Part shown: one piece after another, positions 38,135 through 47,073 of the stretch
How the letters are laid out: each line of letters begins with the position of its first letter
Position numbering within the stretch: position 1 is the stretch's first letter
NCBI GenBank assembly: GCA_025350645.1
Contig: JANXXM010000146.1
Location: forward strand, 1-63,070
Length of the DNA: 63,070 bases
Source: Ferruginibacter sp.
Lineage (GTDB): Bacteria; Bacteroidota; Bacteroidia; Chitinophagales; Chitinophagaceae
Reading direction: 5' to 3'
The notes under the pieces: model-generated
The model's database searches: none
Seen by the model: only the letters and a program-made list of their open reading frames with translations
What the model was told of the DNA's origin: nothing
Program-made: the position numbers and the translations under genes

Positions 38135-38824
38135 TTACCTCAGAGAAAATTCTACAGCCGCATTTGCATGAATAAATGTAGTATCGAACAGAGGCAGGTT
38201 AAAATCTGTTTGTTTAATGAGCAAAGGTATTTCTGTACATCCCAGTATTATTCCCTCTGCACCTTTTTCTTTTAGTTTTTTCATTATTTGCAGGTATGTA
38301 TTTTTGCTTGCTTCGGTAATTATTCCCAAAGCCAGCTCTTTGTAAATAATATCATTTACAATAATAATTTCTTCTTCATCCGGCACTATTGTTTCAATTT
38401 GCTGGTCCGATAATTTATCTTTAAAAAAATCCATTTGCATAGTGTATTTAGTACCCAGCAAGGCTACTTTTTTTAAACCTTTTTTTAAAATTTCTTTTCC
38501 CGTTTCTGTAGCAATATGTATAAAAGGAATTTTTATTGCCTGCTGCACAACCGGTGCAATATTATGCATCGTATTTGCGCCTAACAAAATACAGCCTGCC
38601 CCTGCATTTTCTAAAGTAACTGCTGCTTTAGTAATAATTTGCGCAATATCCTGCCACTTGCCAGCGGCTGTGAGCCTTGCTATTGCTGGATAATTTACGG
38701 AGTTTATTATCACTTCTGCAGTACTGCTACCATTTGTATTTTTATAAACTAGTTCATTAAAATACCTATAATAATCCAATGTAGATACCCAGCCTGTGCC
38801 ACCCACTAAACCAATTGTTTTCAT
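38135..38824 (-). CDS. Aspartate/glutamate racemase-family protein with atypical active site
   Basis: This cofactor-independent amino-acid racemase family protein has 229 residues. It shows GLVGGTGWVSTLDYYRYFNELV at the N-terminus and the second catalytic cysteine C196 in LGCTEIPLL. At the first catalytic position, Cys in most members and Thr in the E. coli L-Asp/Glu racemase YgeA, the sequence has A83 (LGANTMH). It may be a variant racemase, a lyase-like relative or a regulator; similar GANTMH forms seem familiar in Bacteroidota but I cannot confirm this here. It is convergent with scoB, with the stop codons 2 bases apart. Confidence 0.8.
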   Translation of the reverse strand: MKTIGLVGGTGWVSTLDYYRYFNELVYKNTNGSSTAEVIINSVNYPAIARLTAAGKWQDIAQIITKAAVTLENAGAGCILLGANTMHNIAPVVQQAIKIPFIHIATETGKEILKKGLKKVALLGTKYTMQMDFFKDKLSDQQIETIVPDEEEIIIVNDIIYKELALGIITEASKNTYLQIMKKLKEKGAEGIILGCTEIPLLIKQTDFNLPLFDTTFIHANAAVEFSLR

Positions 38825-38957
38825 AAAAAAAGTTTTGCTAATGTAGAAATAGTGCTTTGCTTAAAATTTGTATTCAATGTAACTTTATCTCCGATAATCA
38901 AAATGTACCTTTCATTAAGTCATATATTTTTTAAATGTTGAATTTTAAATCATCGTT

Positions 38958-40097
38958 TTATAACCTCGTTTGTAATTGTACTACCATTTCTTTTTTCCAG
39001 CCAGCAAATGTACCTGCTAAAATTTGTGTACGGGCTTCTTTTACCAGCCATAAATAAAAGGCAAGATTATGAACACTGGCAATGGTGAGGCCGAGATATT
39101 CCTTTGATTTCATAAGGTGGCGTAAATAGGCTTTGCTGTAATAATTGCTGGTTGCACAGTCTATTCCATCATCAATTACGGAAAAATCTTTTTCCCATTT
39201 TTTGTTATCAATATTTATTACCCCTTTAGTGGTAAAGAGCATAGCATTGCGCCCGTTGCGTGTGGGCATTACGCAATCAAACATATCTACACCCAGTGCA
39301 ATGTTTTCTAAAATATTCCAGGGAGTGCCCACACCCATAAGATAACGTGGTTTTTGTGCCGGCAAAATATCGCAGCACAATTCTGCAAACTCATACATCA
39401 CCTCTGTAGGTTCGCCTACACTAAGCCCGCCAATTGCATTGCCTGTGGCATTTTTTGCTGCAATATATTCTGCCGATGCAATGCGAAGTTCTTTATAGGT
39501 ACTGCCTTGCACTATCGGAAAAAGATTTTGTGTAAAGCCATATTTATCCGGCGTGTTATTAAAATGAGTAATGCACCTATCTAGCCACCGGTGTGTAAGT
39601 TCCATACTTGTTTTTGCATACTTTTCGTCGCTTGGGTAAGGAGGACATTCATCAAAAGCCATAATAATATCACCACCGATAATGCGCTGCGTATCCATTA
39701 CACTTTCCGGAGAAAATAAATGTTTGCTGCCGTCTATATGCGATTGAAAAATTACCCCTTCTTCTTTTATTTTACGATTGTTGGCAAGTGAAAAAACCTG
39801 GTACCCCCCGCTGTCTGTAAGTATTGGCCTGTTCCAGCCATTAAATTTATGAAGGCCACCTGCGGCTTCCAATACTTCCAAACCCGGCCGCAGGTACAAA
39901 TGGTAAGTATTACCCAAAATTATTTGTGCCTGTACTTCTTCTTTTAATTGCAGTTGTGTAACTGCTTTTACTGTGCCGGCGGTACCAACGGGCATAAAAA
40001 TGGGCGTTTTTATTTCTCCATGATCTGTAGTAATTGTTCCTGCTCTTGCTTTTGTAAGTGTATCTGTTTTTTTCAGGTTAAATGCTAATGCCGCCAT
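38958..40097 (-). CDS. tgt: tRNA-guanine transglycosylase Tgt
   Basis: This enzyme swaps guanine 34 for preQ1 in the queuosine pathway. Motifs are MPVGTAGTVKAVTQ, GNTYHLYLRPG, the catalytic DSGGYQVFSL, FDECPPYP, GGLSVGEP and RYLMGVGTP. The MPTRNGRNAMLFT segment carries the second catalytic aspartate just upstream (MFDCVMPTR). The ATG at 40097 (MAALAFNLKKTD) gives 379 residues; the in-frame TTG at 40124 adds nothing conserved. The C-terminal zinc site, normally C-x-C-x2-C plus His, reads IDCATS plus SVHN, so only one Cys and the His remain. A TATTTTTG element sits 4 bases before the ATG. Confidence 0.93.
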   Translation of the reverse strand: MAALAFNLKKTDTLTKARAGTITTDHGEIKTPIFMPVGTAGTVKAVTQLQLKEEVQAQIILGNTYHLYLRPGLEVLEAAGGLHKFNGWNRPILTDSGGYQVFSLANNRKIKEEGVIFQSHIDGSKHLFSPESVMDTQRIIGGDIIMAFDECPPYPSDEKYAKTSMELTHRWLDRCITHFNNTPDKYGFTQNLFPIVQGSTYKELRIASAEYIAAKNATGNAIGGLSVGEPTEVMYEFAELCCDILPAQKPRYLMGVGTPWNILENIALGVDMFDCVMPTRNGRNAMLFTTKGVINIDNKKWEKDFSVIDDGIDCATSNYYSKAYLRHLMKSKEYLGLTIASVHNLAFYLWLVKEARTQILAGTFAGWKKEMVVQLQTRL

Positions 40098-40101
40098 GCG
40101 G

Positions 40102-40109
40102 CAAAAATA
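40102..40109 (-). promoter_or_regulatory. -7-like TATTTTTG 4 bases before the tgt start
   Basis: On the minus strand TATTTTTG is followed by CCGC and the ATG. It matches TANNTTTG exactly. If used, the transcript would be leaderless or nearly so. No well-spaced -33 box was found. Confidence 0.45.
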
Positions 40110-40212
40110 ACTGATGCTGTTCAATTTTAAATTATGAATGATGAGCTTTTCTGCAAAAAAATTTAATCTTAAATAATTTATCTACTTACTGCCTTATCCA
40201 TTAAACAATCAA

Positions 40213-40220
40213 TATTTTTG
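40213..40220 (+). promoter_or_regulatory. -7-like TATTTTTG 5 bases before the glycosyltransferase start
   Basis: TATTTTTG is followed by CGCAG and the ATG at 40226, the same arrangement as for tgt and gatC. No -33 box was found at the usual distance. Confidence 0.45.
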
Positions 40221-40225
40221 CGCAG

Positions 40226-41359
40226 ATGAATTTTACCAAAATTATGCTGCACTTACCAGCGTTTGTTTTTATTATTTTTTGTATTCTTACGACTGTACGC
40301 CTGTTTTATTTTTCTTTCTTTTTTGCAAGGCTGGCATTTTATAAAGCCAGGCAAAAAGCTACTTCGCAAACGCATGCTGTGAGTGTTATTATTTGCGCAA
40401 GAGATGAAGCAGCCAATATTGTTAAAAATCTGCCTGGCGCACTGGTACAGGATTACAGCACTACTCACGAAGTAATTGTAGTAAATGATAATTCTTTTGA
40501 TGAAACAAAATATTTACTGGAAGAAATAAAAAAAGAATTTAAGCAACTGCATGTAGTAGAGCTTACGCAGGAAGCCAAGATGATACCCGGCAAAAAATTT
40601 CCGCTTAGTATTGGTATTAAAACAGCAAAGTATGAAATAGTATTGCTTACTGATGCGGATTGCGTGCCTGCCAGCGAGCACTGGATAAACAGTATGCAGG
40701 CTGTTTATGATGATGAAACAGAAATAGTGCTGGGCTATGGAGCATTCCATAAAAAAAATACACTTCTCAATGCGCTTATACGCTGGGAAACTTTTCAAAG
40801 CGGTATGCAGTACATGAGTTATGCCCTTGCAGGCATTCCTTACATGGGGGTAGGCAGAAATTTATCCTACAAAAAAGCAATTTTCTTTCGGCACAAAGGT
40901 TTTAGTGCACATAATAATATACCTGGCGGCGATGATGATCTTTTTATAAAAACTGCAGCTACAAAAACCAATACAAAAATAAATATTGATAAAAATAGTT
41001 TTACGCTAAGCGAACCTGCAGCTACCTGGCAACAATGGAAAAAACAAAAGAGCCGCCATTACACAACTGCAAAATATTATAAACCACTGCATAAATTTTT
41101 GCTGTCATTGTATGCAATGTCACAGTTTTTATTTTACCCCGCTACTGTAGCCAGCATAATTTTTTATAGCTGGAAATTAAGTATTATTATTTGGAGTGTA
41201 CAATTTATATGGCAGGCAATAGTGTATGGAAAAGTTTTGAAAAAACTGGATGAAAAAACATTATTTCCTTTCTTCCTTTTACTGGAAATATGGATGTTCT
41301 TCTATTATCTTTTATTTGCACCAGCACTCATAAAAAAGCCAAAGCCTGCATGGAAATAA
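40226..41359 (+). CDS. Family 2 glycosyltransferase, membrane-associated
   Basis: A 377-residue GT-A enzyme with an N-terminal membrane segment (~8-32), the nucleotide-binding VSVIICARDEAANI start, EVIVVNDNSFDET, and DADCVPASEHW as the DxD-type metal site. A GGDDDLFIKTAA motif (the catalytic-base region) and WQQWKKQKSRHYTTAKYY, a QxxRW-like segment, follow. Two or three C-terminal membrane helices (~295-370) finish the protein. This suggests a processive or lipid-linked transferase at the inner membrane. The sugar and acceptor are unknown. It is divergent from tgt; rsmG follows after 84 bases. Confidence 0.85.
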   Translation: MNFTKIMLHLPAFVFIIFCILTTVRLFYFSFFFARLAFYKARQKATSQTHAVSVIICARDEAANIVKNLPGALVQDYSTTHEVIVVNDNSFDETKYLLEEIKKEFKQLHVVELTQEAKMIPGKKFPLSIGIKTAKYEIVLLTDADCVPASEHWINSMQAVYDDETEIVLGYGAFHKKNTLLNALIRWETFQSGMQYMSYALAGIPYMGVGRNLSYKKAIFFRHKGFSAHNNIPGGDDDLFIKTAATKTNTKINIDKNSFTLSEPAATWQQWKKQKSRHYTTAKYYKPLHKFLLSLYAMSQFLFYPATVASIIFYSWKLSIIIWSVQFIWQAIVYGKVLKKLDEKTLFPFFLLLEIWMFFYYLLFAPALIKKPKPAWK

Positions 41360-41443
41360 TAGTTGAAGGTTTATAAATTATGAAAATATAATCTTAAACA
41401 TTTTTAATTATAAATTATTCAATTATTAATTTGAATTTTAAAT

Positions 41444-42076
41444 ATGCAACTTATAAAAAAATATTTTTCTGAATTTACACCGGCGCAGGAAAGGCAATTG
41501 TTTTTACTAAAAGATTTATATGTTGAATGGAATGAAAAAATAAATGTTATTAGTCGTAAGGATATAGATAATTTTTATTTGCATCACGTATTGCATTCAC
41601 TGGCTATTGCCACAAGATTTAACTTTAAACCCGGTATGAATGTGATGGACCTCGGCGCTGGCGGTGGTTTCCCGGGAGTGCCGCTGGCTATTTTTTTTCC
41701 TGAAGCCAATTTTCACCTGGTAGACAGTATCAACAAAAAACTTAAAGTGGTAACCGAAATAGCATCTGCAGCAGGCATAAAAAATATAACCACACAACAT
41801 ATAAGGGCAGAAGAAATAAAGAACAGGCAATTTGATACTGTGGTATCCCGTGCAGTGGCACCGCTAAAAGATTTGTGGTACTGGAGCAAACCACTAATAC
41901 GTAAAACGGCAAAGGCTGAAAAAGGGGTGCCAAACGGGCTCATTTGTCTCAAAGGTGGCGACCTTGCAAATGAAATTTTTGAAAGTGGCTGTAAACCATT
42001 TGTGTTTGATATTGAAACCATATTTGCCGAACCATTTTTTGCTGAAAAATATATGCTTTATCAACCCATAAAATAA
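41444..42076 (+). CDS. rsmG: 16S rRNA (guanine-527-N7)-methyltransferase RsmG
   Basis: This SAM-dependent methyltransferase modifies G527 of 16S rRNA. Motifs are WNEKINVISRKDIDNFYLHHVLHS, VMDLGAGGGFPGVPLAI (SAM motif I) and FDTVVSRAVAPL. At 210 residues the length is normal for GidB/RsmG. It sits between the glycosyltransferase and the LuxR-type regulator on the same strand. Confidence 0.95.
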   Translation: MQLIKKYFSEFTPAQERQLFLLKDLYVEWNEKINVISRKDIDNFYLHHVLHSLAIATRFNFKPGMNVMDLGAGGGFPGVPLAIFFPEANFHLVDSINKKLKVVTEIASAAGIKNITTQHIRAEEIKNRQFDTVVSRAVAPLKDLWYWSKPLIRKTAKAEKGVPNGLICLKGGDLANEIFESGCKPFVFDIETIFAEPFFAEKYMLYQPIK

Positions 42077-42127
42077 CTACCACAATAGGGTATTGACTTT
42101 TCATACAAATTGTACAACTTTTACACC

Positions 42128-42769
42128 ATGAATAAAATTACTGTAGGTATTGTAGAAGATAATAATGATATAAGGCATGCGCTGGAGCTAATTATACAAA
42201 TGGATGGCAACTACGAGTTGATTTGCTCTTGTGTAAATGGTGAAGATGCGCTGGGGAAACTGGCGGTGTATTTACCCGATGTGGTATTGATGGATATTGA
42301 CCTTGGGGGCATAACAGGTATTGAGGTGGTGCGCCAGTTAAAGGCAGAGTTTCCGGCAATGCTCTTTATGATGTGTACAGTATACGATGATGATGAAAAA
42401 ATATTTGAAGCGCTGCGTGCCGGCGCAAGTGGTTATGTTATGAAAAAAACTACTCCTGTAAAAATGCTGGAAGCCTTAAAAGAACTATACGAAGGCGGTG
42501 CACCTATGAGCAGTCAGATAGCATTAAAAGTGGTATCTGCATTTAAAGGAATGATAACACCGCTTGCACCGGAGGATGATTTGCTGAAAACATTATCTAA
42601 AAGAGAAATGGAAATTTTAAACCTGCTGAGCACCGGGCTTATTTACAAAGAAATTGCAGATAAACTTACCATAAGCAGCGAAACGGTTCGCAAACACGTG
42701 TACAGTATTTACGATAAACTTCATGTAAATAACCGGGTAGAAGCTGTAAATAAGTTTTTCGGAAGATAA
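42128..42769 (+). CDS. LuxR/NarL-type response regulator
   Basis: A receiver domain (residues 1-~120) has the acidic pair E10/D11, phospho-acceptor D56 (VVLMDIDL), the switch threonine in CTVYDDDE and the lysine in YVMKKTT. A C-terminal LuxR HTH (~148-213) has LSKREMEILNLLSTGLIYKEIADKL and SSETVRKHVYSIYDKL. The ATG at 42128 gives 213 residues; a TTG at 42110 would add six. No histidine kinase lies in the window, so it is orphan here. A TACC-N7-GGTA dyad sits upstream. The target genes are unknown. Confidence 0.92.
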   Translation: MNKITVGIVEDNNDIRHALELIIQMDGNYELICSCVNGEDALGKLAVYLPDVVLMDIDLGGITGIEVVRQLKAEFPAMLFMMCTVYDDDEKIFEALRAGASGYVMKKTTPVKMLEALKELYEGGAPMSSQIALKVVSAFKGMITPLAPEDDLLKTLSKREMEILNLLSTGLIYKEIADKLTISSETVRKHVYSIYDKLHVNNRVEAVNKFFGR

Positions 42770-42790
42770 AAAAATAATCCCTATTCAACT

Positions 42791-42821
42791 AAAAGAGTCC
42801 GTTTATTAAGCGGGCTTTTTT
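42791..42821 (+). terminator. Terminator after the response regulator
   Basis: An 11-bp stem with two G-T pairs (about 42791-42801 with 42811-42821) is followed by a T run. Confidence 0.8.
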
Positions 42822-42867
42822 AGTAGGTTATATTAAACATCTTCCGGTATATTTATAAAAAGTTTTT

Positions 42868-44040
42868 ATGAAAATATTTTTTTTACTCTTTAGTATTATA
42901 ATTTTTTTTAAAGCAAATGCACAAGATATTTCTTATAATAGAAAAATAGTAGATACCCTTACCAGTACTGCATTTTGGGGGCGTGGCTATACAAAAGATG
43001 GTATGAAAAAAGCTGCCGATTTTTTATCAGACCAATTTAAGATACAGGGCCTAAAACCATTAGATGGAAAAAACTTTCATCAGCATTTTTCGTACAATGT
43101 AAATACATTCCCCGGTAAAATGGAGGTTACCATAAACAATAAAAAACTTGTGCCGGGTATAGATTTTATTGTATGGGCCGGTAGCAAAACGATTAAAACT
43201 AAAGGCAAATTGGAAAAAAACGATAGCACTTCTTACATCAGCGATGATAGAAAAGTTTTGGTTTCATTAAAATCAAAACTTACGTGGGATGTAGCAAGTG
43301 AACAAAATGAATTTGCCGCAATTGATCTGGATAAAAACCGTTTTATCGAAATACCCAAAAATATTAAAATAAATATAGAAGCAATACTTATTGAAAATTT
43401 TGATGCAGCAAATATTTGTGCAATGGTAAAAGGAAATGAAAAACCAGATTCTTTTATTTTCATTACAGCACATTACGACCACCTTGGCGGCATGGGTAAC
43501 GAAACTTATTTTCCTGGTGCAAATGATAATGCAAGTGGTGTGGCTTTATTGCTGAGTCTTTCAAAATATTACACTGCTCATCCACAAAAATATTCTATTG
43601 GTTTTATCCTGTTTGCAGGAGAAGAAATCGGACTACTGGGGTCAAAATATTATACCGAACATCCGCTTGTTCCATTAAAAAATATTCGTTTTCTTACTAA
43701 TACAGATCTTGCTGGTACAGGTATAGACGGAATTACCGTTGTAAACGCTACGGAGTTTCCCAAAGAATTTGCCTTGATGAATAGAATTAATGATGAGCAA
43801 AAATACGTGTCAGTTATAAGTGCCAGAGGAAAAGCTGCAAACAGCGACCACTACTGGTTTACGGAGAAAGCTGTTCCATCATTTTTCTTTTATACAAAAG
43901 GCGGTATTGCTGCATACCATGATGTGTTTGATAAAGCTGTAACACTACCTTTAAATGAACAGGCAGATTTGCAGCAACTGGTTATAAAATTTAATGAGGG
44001 ACTTCAATATTTAAAAGCACCATTGTATCCTGATCATTAA
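42868..44040 (+). CDS. M28-family metallopeptidase, exported
   Basis: This is a zinc aminopeptidase-like enzyme of 390 residues with a signal peptide (ending FKANAQ). The M28 motifs are in order: TAHYDHLGG (first zinc His), PGANDNASGVALLL (bridging Asp), FAGEEIGLLGS (catalytic Glu and zinc Glu), NTDLAGTG (second zinc Asp) and a final YHDVFD histidine. The probable location is the periplasm, where it would trim peptides. It is a single gene between a terminator and the convergent recN gene. Confidence 0.9.
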   Translation: MKIFFLLFSIIIFFKANAQDISYNRKIVDTLTSTAFWGRGYTKDGMKKAADFLSDQFKIQGLKPLDGKNFHQHFSYNVNTFPGKMEVTINNKKLVPGIDFIVWAGSKTIKTKGKLEKNDSTSYISDDRKVLVSLKSKLTWDVASEQNEFAAIDLDKNRFIEIPKNIKINIEAILIENFDAANICAMVKGNEKPDSFIFITAHYDHLGGMGNETYFPGANDNASGVALLLSLSKYYTAHPQKYSIGFILFAGEEIGLLGSKYYTEHPLVPLKNIRFLTNTDLAGTGIDGITVVNATEFPKEFALMNRINDEQKYVSVISARGKAANSDHYWFTEKAVPSFFFYTKGGIAAYHDVFDKAVTLPLNEQADLQQLVIKFNEGLQYLKAPLYPDH

Positions 44041-44105
44041 ATACTTTGGTATAATAAAAAATTGATGAAGCGGCTTATGAAATGTATAGTATTTTTAAGA
44101 GTAGT

Positions 44106-45758
44106 CTAATTCATCATTTCCTTTGCATTTTCCAGGGCGGCTGCAGTTGGTTTTTCTCCGCTTAGCATCTTTGCGATGGTGAGCATTCTTTCATCTTCAT
44201 TTAATAATCGGATAGAGGTTTGAACAGCATCATTTTCCATAGATTTATATACAAAATAATGAGCGGTAGCTTTTGCCGCAATTTGCGGCTGGTGGGTAAT
44301 AGCAATTACCTGATGCGAAGAAGCAAGTGCTTTCATAATAATACCTACCTGCCTAGCTGCTTCGCCGCTTATGCCAGTATCTATCTCATCAAATATTAAT
44401 ACAGGAAGCGCTAATTTTTTCGCTACTAAAGATTTTACAGAGAGCATAAGTCTACTCAATTCTCCCCCACTGGCTACTTTATACAAGGGCTCAAAACGAT
44501 TACTTTTATTTGCATCAAACAAAAAAGTAATTTCATCGCTGCCTTTAGCAGATAATATTGCTGGTTTTATATCTATTTTAATTTGGGCGTTGGGCATGCC
44601 TATTTGGGTAAGCAGTTTTTTTACATTTTGTTCAAATGGAATAATTTGTGCTATTCTATTTTTATTTATTTTGCCGGAAAGTTTACTTGCTTCTTCAAAA
44701 TATTTATTACATTCTTTTTCGGCTTTTTCTATTGCAGCAGTAATATTAAAAACAGCATCTAGTTTTTGCTGCAATGATTTCTGTATTTGCAACAGCTGGG
44801 TTGTTGTACCCACTCCATGTTTTTTTAATAATTTATACCCTGCAGATAATCGTTCATTTACTATGTTTATTTTTTCTGAATCATATAATATTCCTTCATC
44901 TATTTTTTCCAATTCATCTGCTATATCTTGTATTTCCAACTGTGCACTTATCAATCTTTTTTGGAGATCCTCAATATCTTTATGATATTCTTTTAATGAT
45001 AATAATTTTTGCGAAAAAACTTTTAATGTTTGTGAAACGGGTTCTTCGCCATTTTTTATGTGACCATAAATATTTTCCAACTGCTGTTTTACCGCTTCCG
45101 CATTTGTTAATAATTTTAATGCTGCATCCAGTTGTTCCAGCTCGTTTTCCTTGAGGTTTAAATCTGTAAATTCTTCCAGCAAAAAAGTATTATAATCTGC
45201 TTCTTTATTTGCATTAGCCTGTTGCATACGCAGCTCTTCCAGTTCTTTTTTAACCGTACTGTATTGTAAAAAAATTGTTTTTAACTGCAGTAGCAGGTCA
45301 CCGTTTTCGCCCAGTGCATCTATAACTTTTCGTTGAAAATTTTCATTACCAATTTCTAATGTATCAAATTGGCGGTGAAGATCCACCAGGCTGCCAGTAA
45401 GTTCTTTTAGTTGTGTAAGATTTACAGGAGTATCATTTATAAAACTACGGCTCTTACCATTTACGGCTATCTCTCTTCTAATTAAAACTTCCTCTTCAAT
45501 ATCCAGATCATTATCTGCAAAAAAAGATTTTACTTCTTCGTTATTGGTAATATTAAAAAACCCTTCTACAATACATTTTTTTTCTTTATTTTTTAAAATT
45601 CCGGTGTCTGCTCTTTTCCCCAATATAAGATCCAGCGCACCCATAAGAATACTTTTTCCTGCGCCTGTTTCCCCGGTTATAATATTCAGTTTTTTAGAAA
45701 AACTGATCGTCAGTTCATCTATAATAGCATAGTTCTGGATTTTTAATTTTTGTAGCAT
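44106..45758 (-). CDS. recN: DNA repair protein RecN
   Basis: This SMC-like ATPase acts in double-strand break repair. Walker A is GETGAGKS (ITGETGAGKSILMGALDLILG), the signature is VASGGELSRLML, and Walker B is LPVLIFDEIDTGISGEAA. Coiled coils span ~150-370. The conserved IDIHGQHEHQ motif of many RecN proteins reads LVDLHRQFDTLEIGN here. At 550 residues it is normal. In many Bacteroidota recN directly follows DUF4835; here it lies ~8 kb away on the other strand. Confidence 0.94.
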   Translation of the reverse strand: MLQKLKIQNYAIIDELTISFSKKLNIITGETGAGKSILMGALDLILGKRADTGILKNKEKKCIVEGFFNITNNEEVKSFFADNDLDIEEEVLIRREIAVNGKSRSFINDTPVNLTQLKELTGSLVDLHRQFDTLEIGNENFQRKVIDALGENGDLLLQLKTIFLQYSTVKKELEELRMQQANANKEADYNTFLLEEFTDLNLKENELEQLDAALKLLTNAEAVKQQLENIYGHIKNGEEPVSQTLKVFSQKLLSLKEYHKDIEDLQKRLISAQLEIQDIADELEKIDEGILYDSEKINIVNERLSAGYKLLKKHGVGTTTQLLQIQKSLQQKLDAVFNITAAIEKAEKECNKYFEEASKLSGKINKNRIAQIIPFEQNVKKLLTQIGMPNAQIKIDIKPAILSAKGSDEITFLFDANKSNRFEPLYKVASGGELSRLMLSVKSLVAKKLALPVLIFDEIDTGISGEAARQVGIIMKALASSHQVIAITHQPQIAAKATAHYFVYKSMENDAVQTSIRLLNEDERMLTIAKMLSGEKPTAAALENAKEMMN

Positions 45759-45834
45759 AATCTGTGTAAAGCAAATTAAAAAAAGAAAACGGAAATGAGT
45801 AAATTCATTTTTCTTTTATAAAAGTAGTAAATAA

Positions 45835-45861
45835 AATGCCCTGCAAAGTTTACAGGGCATT
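45835..45861. terminator. Terminator after dnaJ
   Basis: A 9-bp stem, AATGCCCTG/CAGGGCATT, pairs 45835-45843 with 45853-45861 around a 9-base loop. On the minus strand it is followed by TTATTTACT. Confidence 0.75.
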
Positions 45862-45882
45862 ACTTATAATTTGGTATTTTTT

Positions 45883-47046
45883 TTAACTAAACATTTCTCT
45901 TACTTTATCAAAAAATGATTTGTCATTTTTCTCCGGGCTGGGTATAAAGTTTTTTGATTCACTCATTTTTTCGAGCATTGCTTTTTCTTCTGTGCTTACA
46001 TGCTGGGGAGTCCATATATTTACCTGTATAAGTTGATCTCCTTTTTCATACCCATTTACCTGCGGAAACCCTTTTCCTTTAAGTCTGAAAATTTTGCCAC
46101 TCTGCGTTCCAGGTGGTACTTTTATTTTTGCCCTTCCATCTATTGTTGGTACTTCTATCTGTGTACCAAAAACGGCGTCTGGTATAGAAATATGCAAGTC
46201 GAAACCAACGTTTAAACCCTCTCTTGTAAGTTGCGGGTGCAGTTCTTCTTCTATAAGTACAATAAGATCTCCTGCACTGCCGCCACGTTCTCCGGCATTA
46301 CCCTTGCCCGATACGCTTAGCTGCATCCCTTCCTGCACACCTGCAGGTATATCTACGGTTACTGTTTCTTCTCCATAAACTCTTCCTTCTCCTTTACATG
46401 CAGCACACTTGGCTGTAATAGTTGTTCCGTCGCCACTACAAGCAGGGCAGGTAGTTACTGTTTGCATCTGACCCAAAAAAGTATTTTGAACTTTTCTTAC
46501 CTGCCCGCTGCCGCCACAAGTACCGCAGGTTTGCACACTATTTTTATCTTTAGCACCACTGCCGCTACAGGTGGTACATTTTACATGTTTTTTTACCTTA
46601 ATAGTTTTGGTAACGCCGTTTGCTATTTCTTCAAAATTAAGTTTAAGTTTTACCCTTAGATTACTGCCGCGGGTGCCACGGCTGTTTCCGCCACGACTTC
46701 TGCCACCGCCAAAAAAACTACCAAAGCCTTCGTCTCCGCCACCACTAAATATATCTCCAAACTGGCTAAAAATATCATCCATATTCATACCGCCAAAACC
46801 CTGGCTGCCACCGCCCCTGCCACCTGCAAATGCATTATGGCCAAAACGATCGTACTGCGATTTTTTATCATCGTCATTCAATATTTCATAAGCCTCTGCA
46901 GCTTCTTTAAATTTATCTTCCGATGTTTTATCGCCGGGGTTACGATCCGGATGGTGCTGCATAGCTACCTTTCTATAAGCTTTTTTAATTTCTTCTTTTG
47001 ATGCGCCTTTTTGCACCCCTAAAATTTCGTAATAATCTCTCTTCAT
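45883..47046 (-). CDS. dnaJ: Chaperone DnaJ
   Basis: The Hsp70 co-chaperone is complete. The J domain (1-~70) has the HPD motif in [12 protein letters not shown] Gly/Phe-rich region (~75-130) follows. The zinc-finger domain has four CxxCxGxG repeats ([32 protein letters not shown]). The C-terminal substrate-binding domains follow. The length is 387. It lies 27 bases downstream of grpE in the same operon. Confidence 0.97.
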   Translation of the reverse strand: MKRDYYEILGVQKGASKEEIKKAYRKVAMQHHPDRNPGDKTSEDKFKEAAEAYEILNDDDKKSQYDRFGHNAFAGGRGGGSQGFGGMNMDDIFSQFGDIFSGGGDEGFGSFFGGGRSRGGNSRGTRGSNLRVKLKLNFEEIANGVTKTIKVKKHVKCTTCSGSGAKDKNSVQTCGTCGGSGQVRKVQNTFLGQMQTVTTCPACSGDGTTITAKCAACKGEGRVYGEETVTVDIPAGVQEGMQLSVSGKGNAGERGGSAGDLIVLIEEELHPQLTREGLNVGFDLHISIPDAVFGTQIEVPTIDGRAKIKVPPGTQSGKIFRLKGKGFPQVNGYEKGDQLIQVNIWTPQHVSTEEKAMLEKMSESKNFIPSPEKNDKSFFDKVREMFS

Positions 47047-47073
47047 AATGCTTCGTAATATGCCTATTATTTT

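Noticed and set aside
44371..44985. 204-residue open frame on the plus strand opposite recN
   Set aside because: It lies entirely antisense to a well-supported RecN with intact Walker motifs, has a Ser/Leu-rich composition typical of shadow frames, and no family resemblance.
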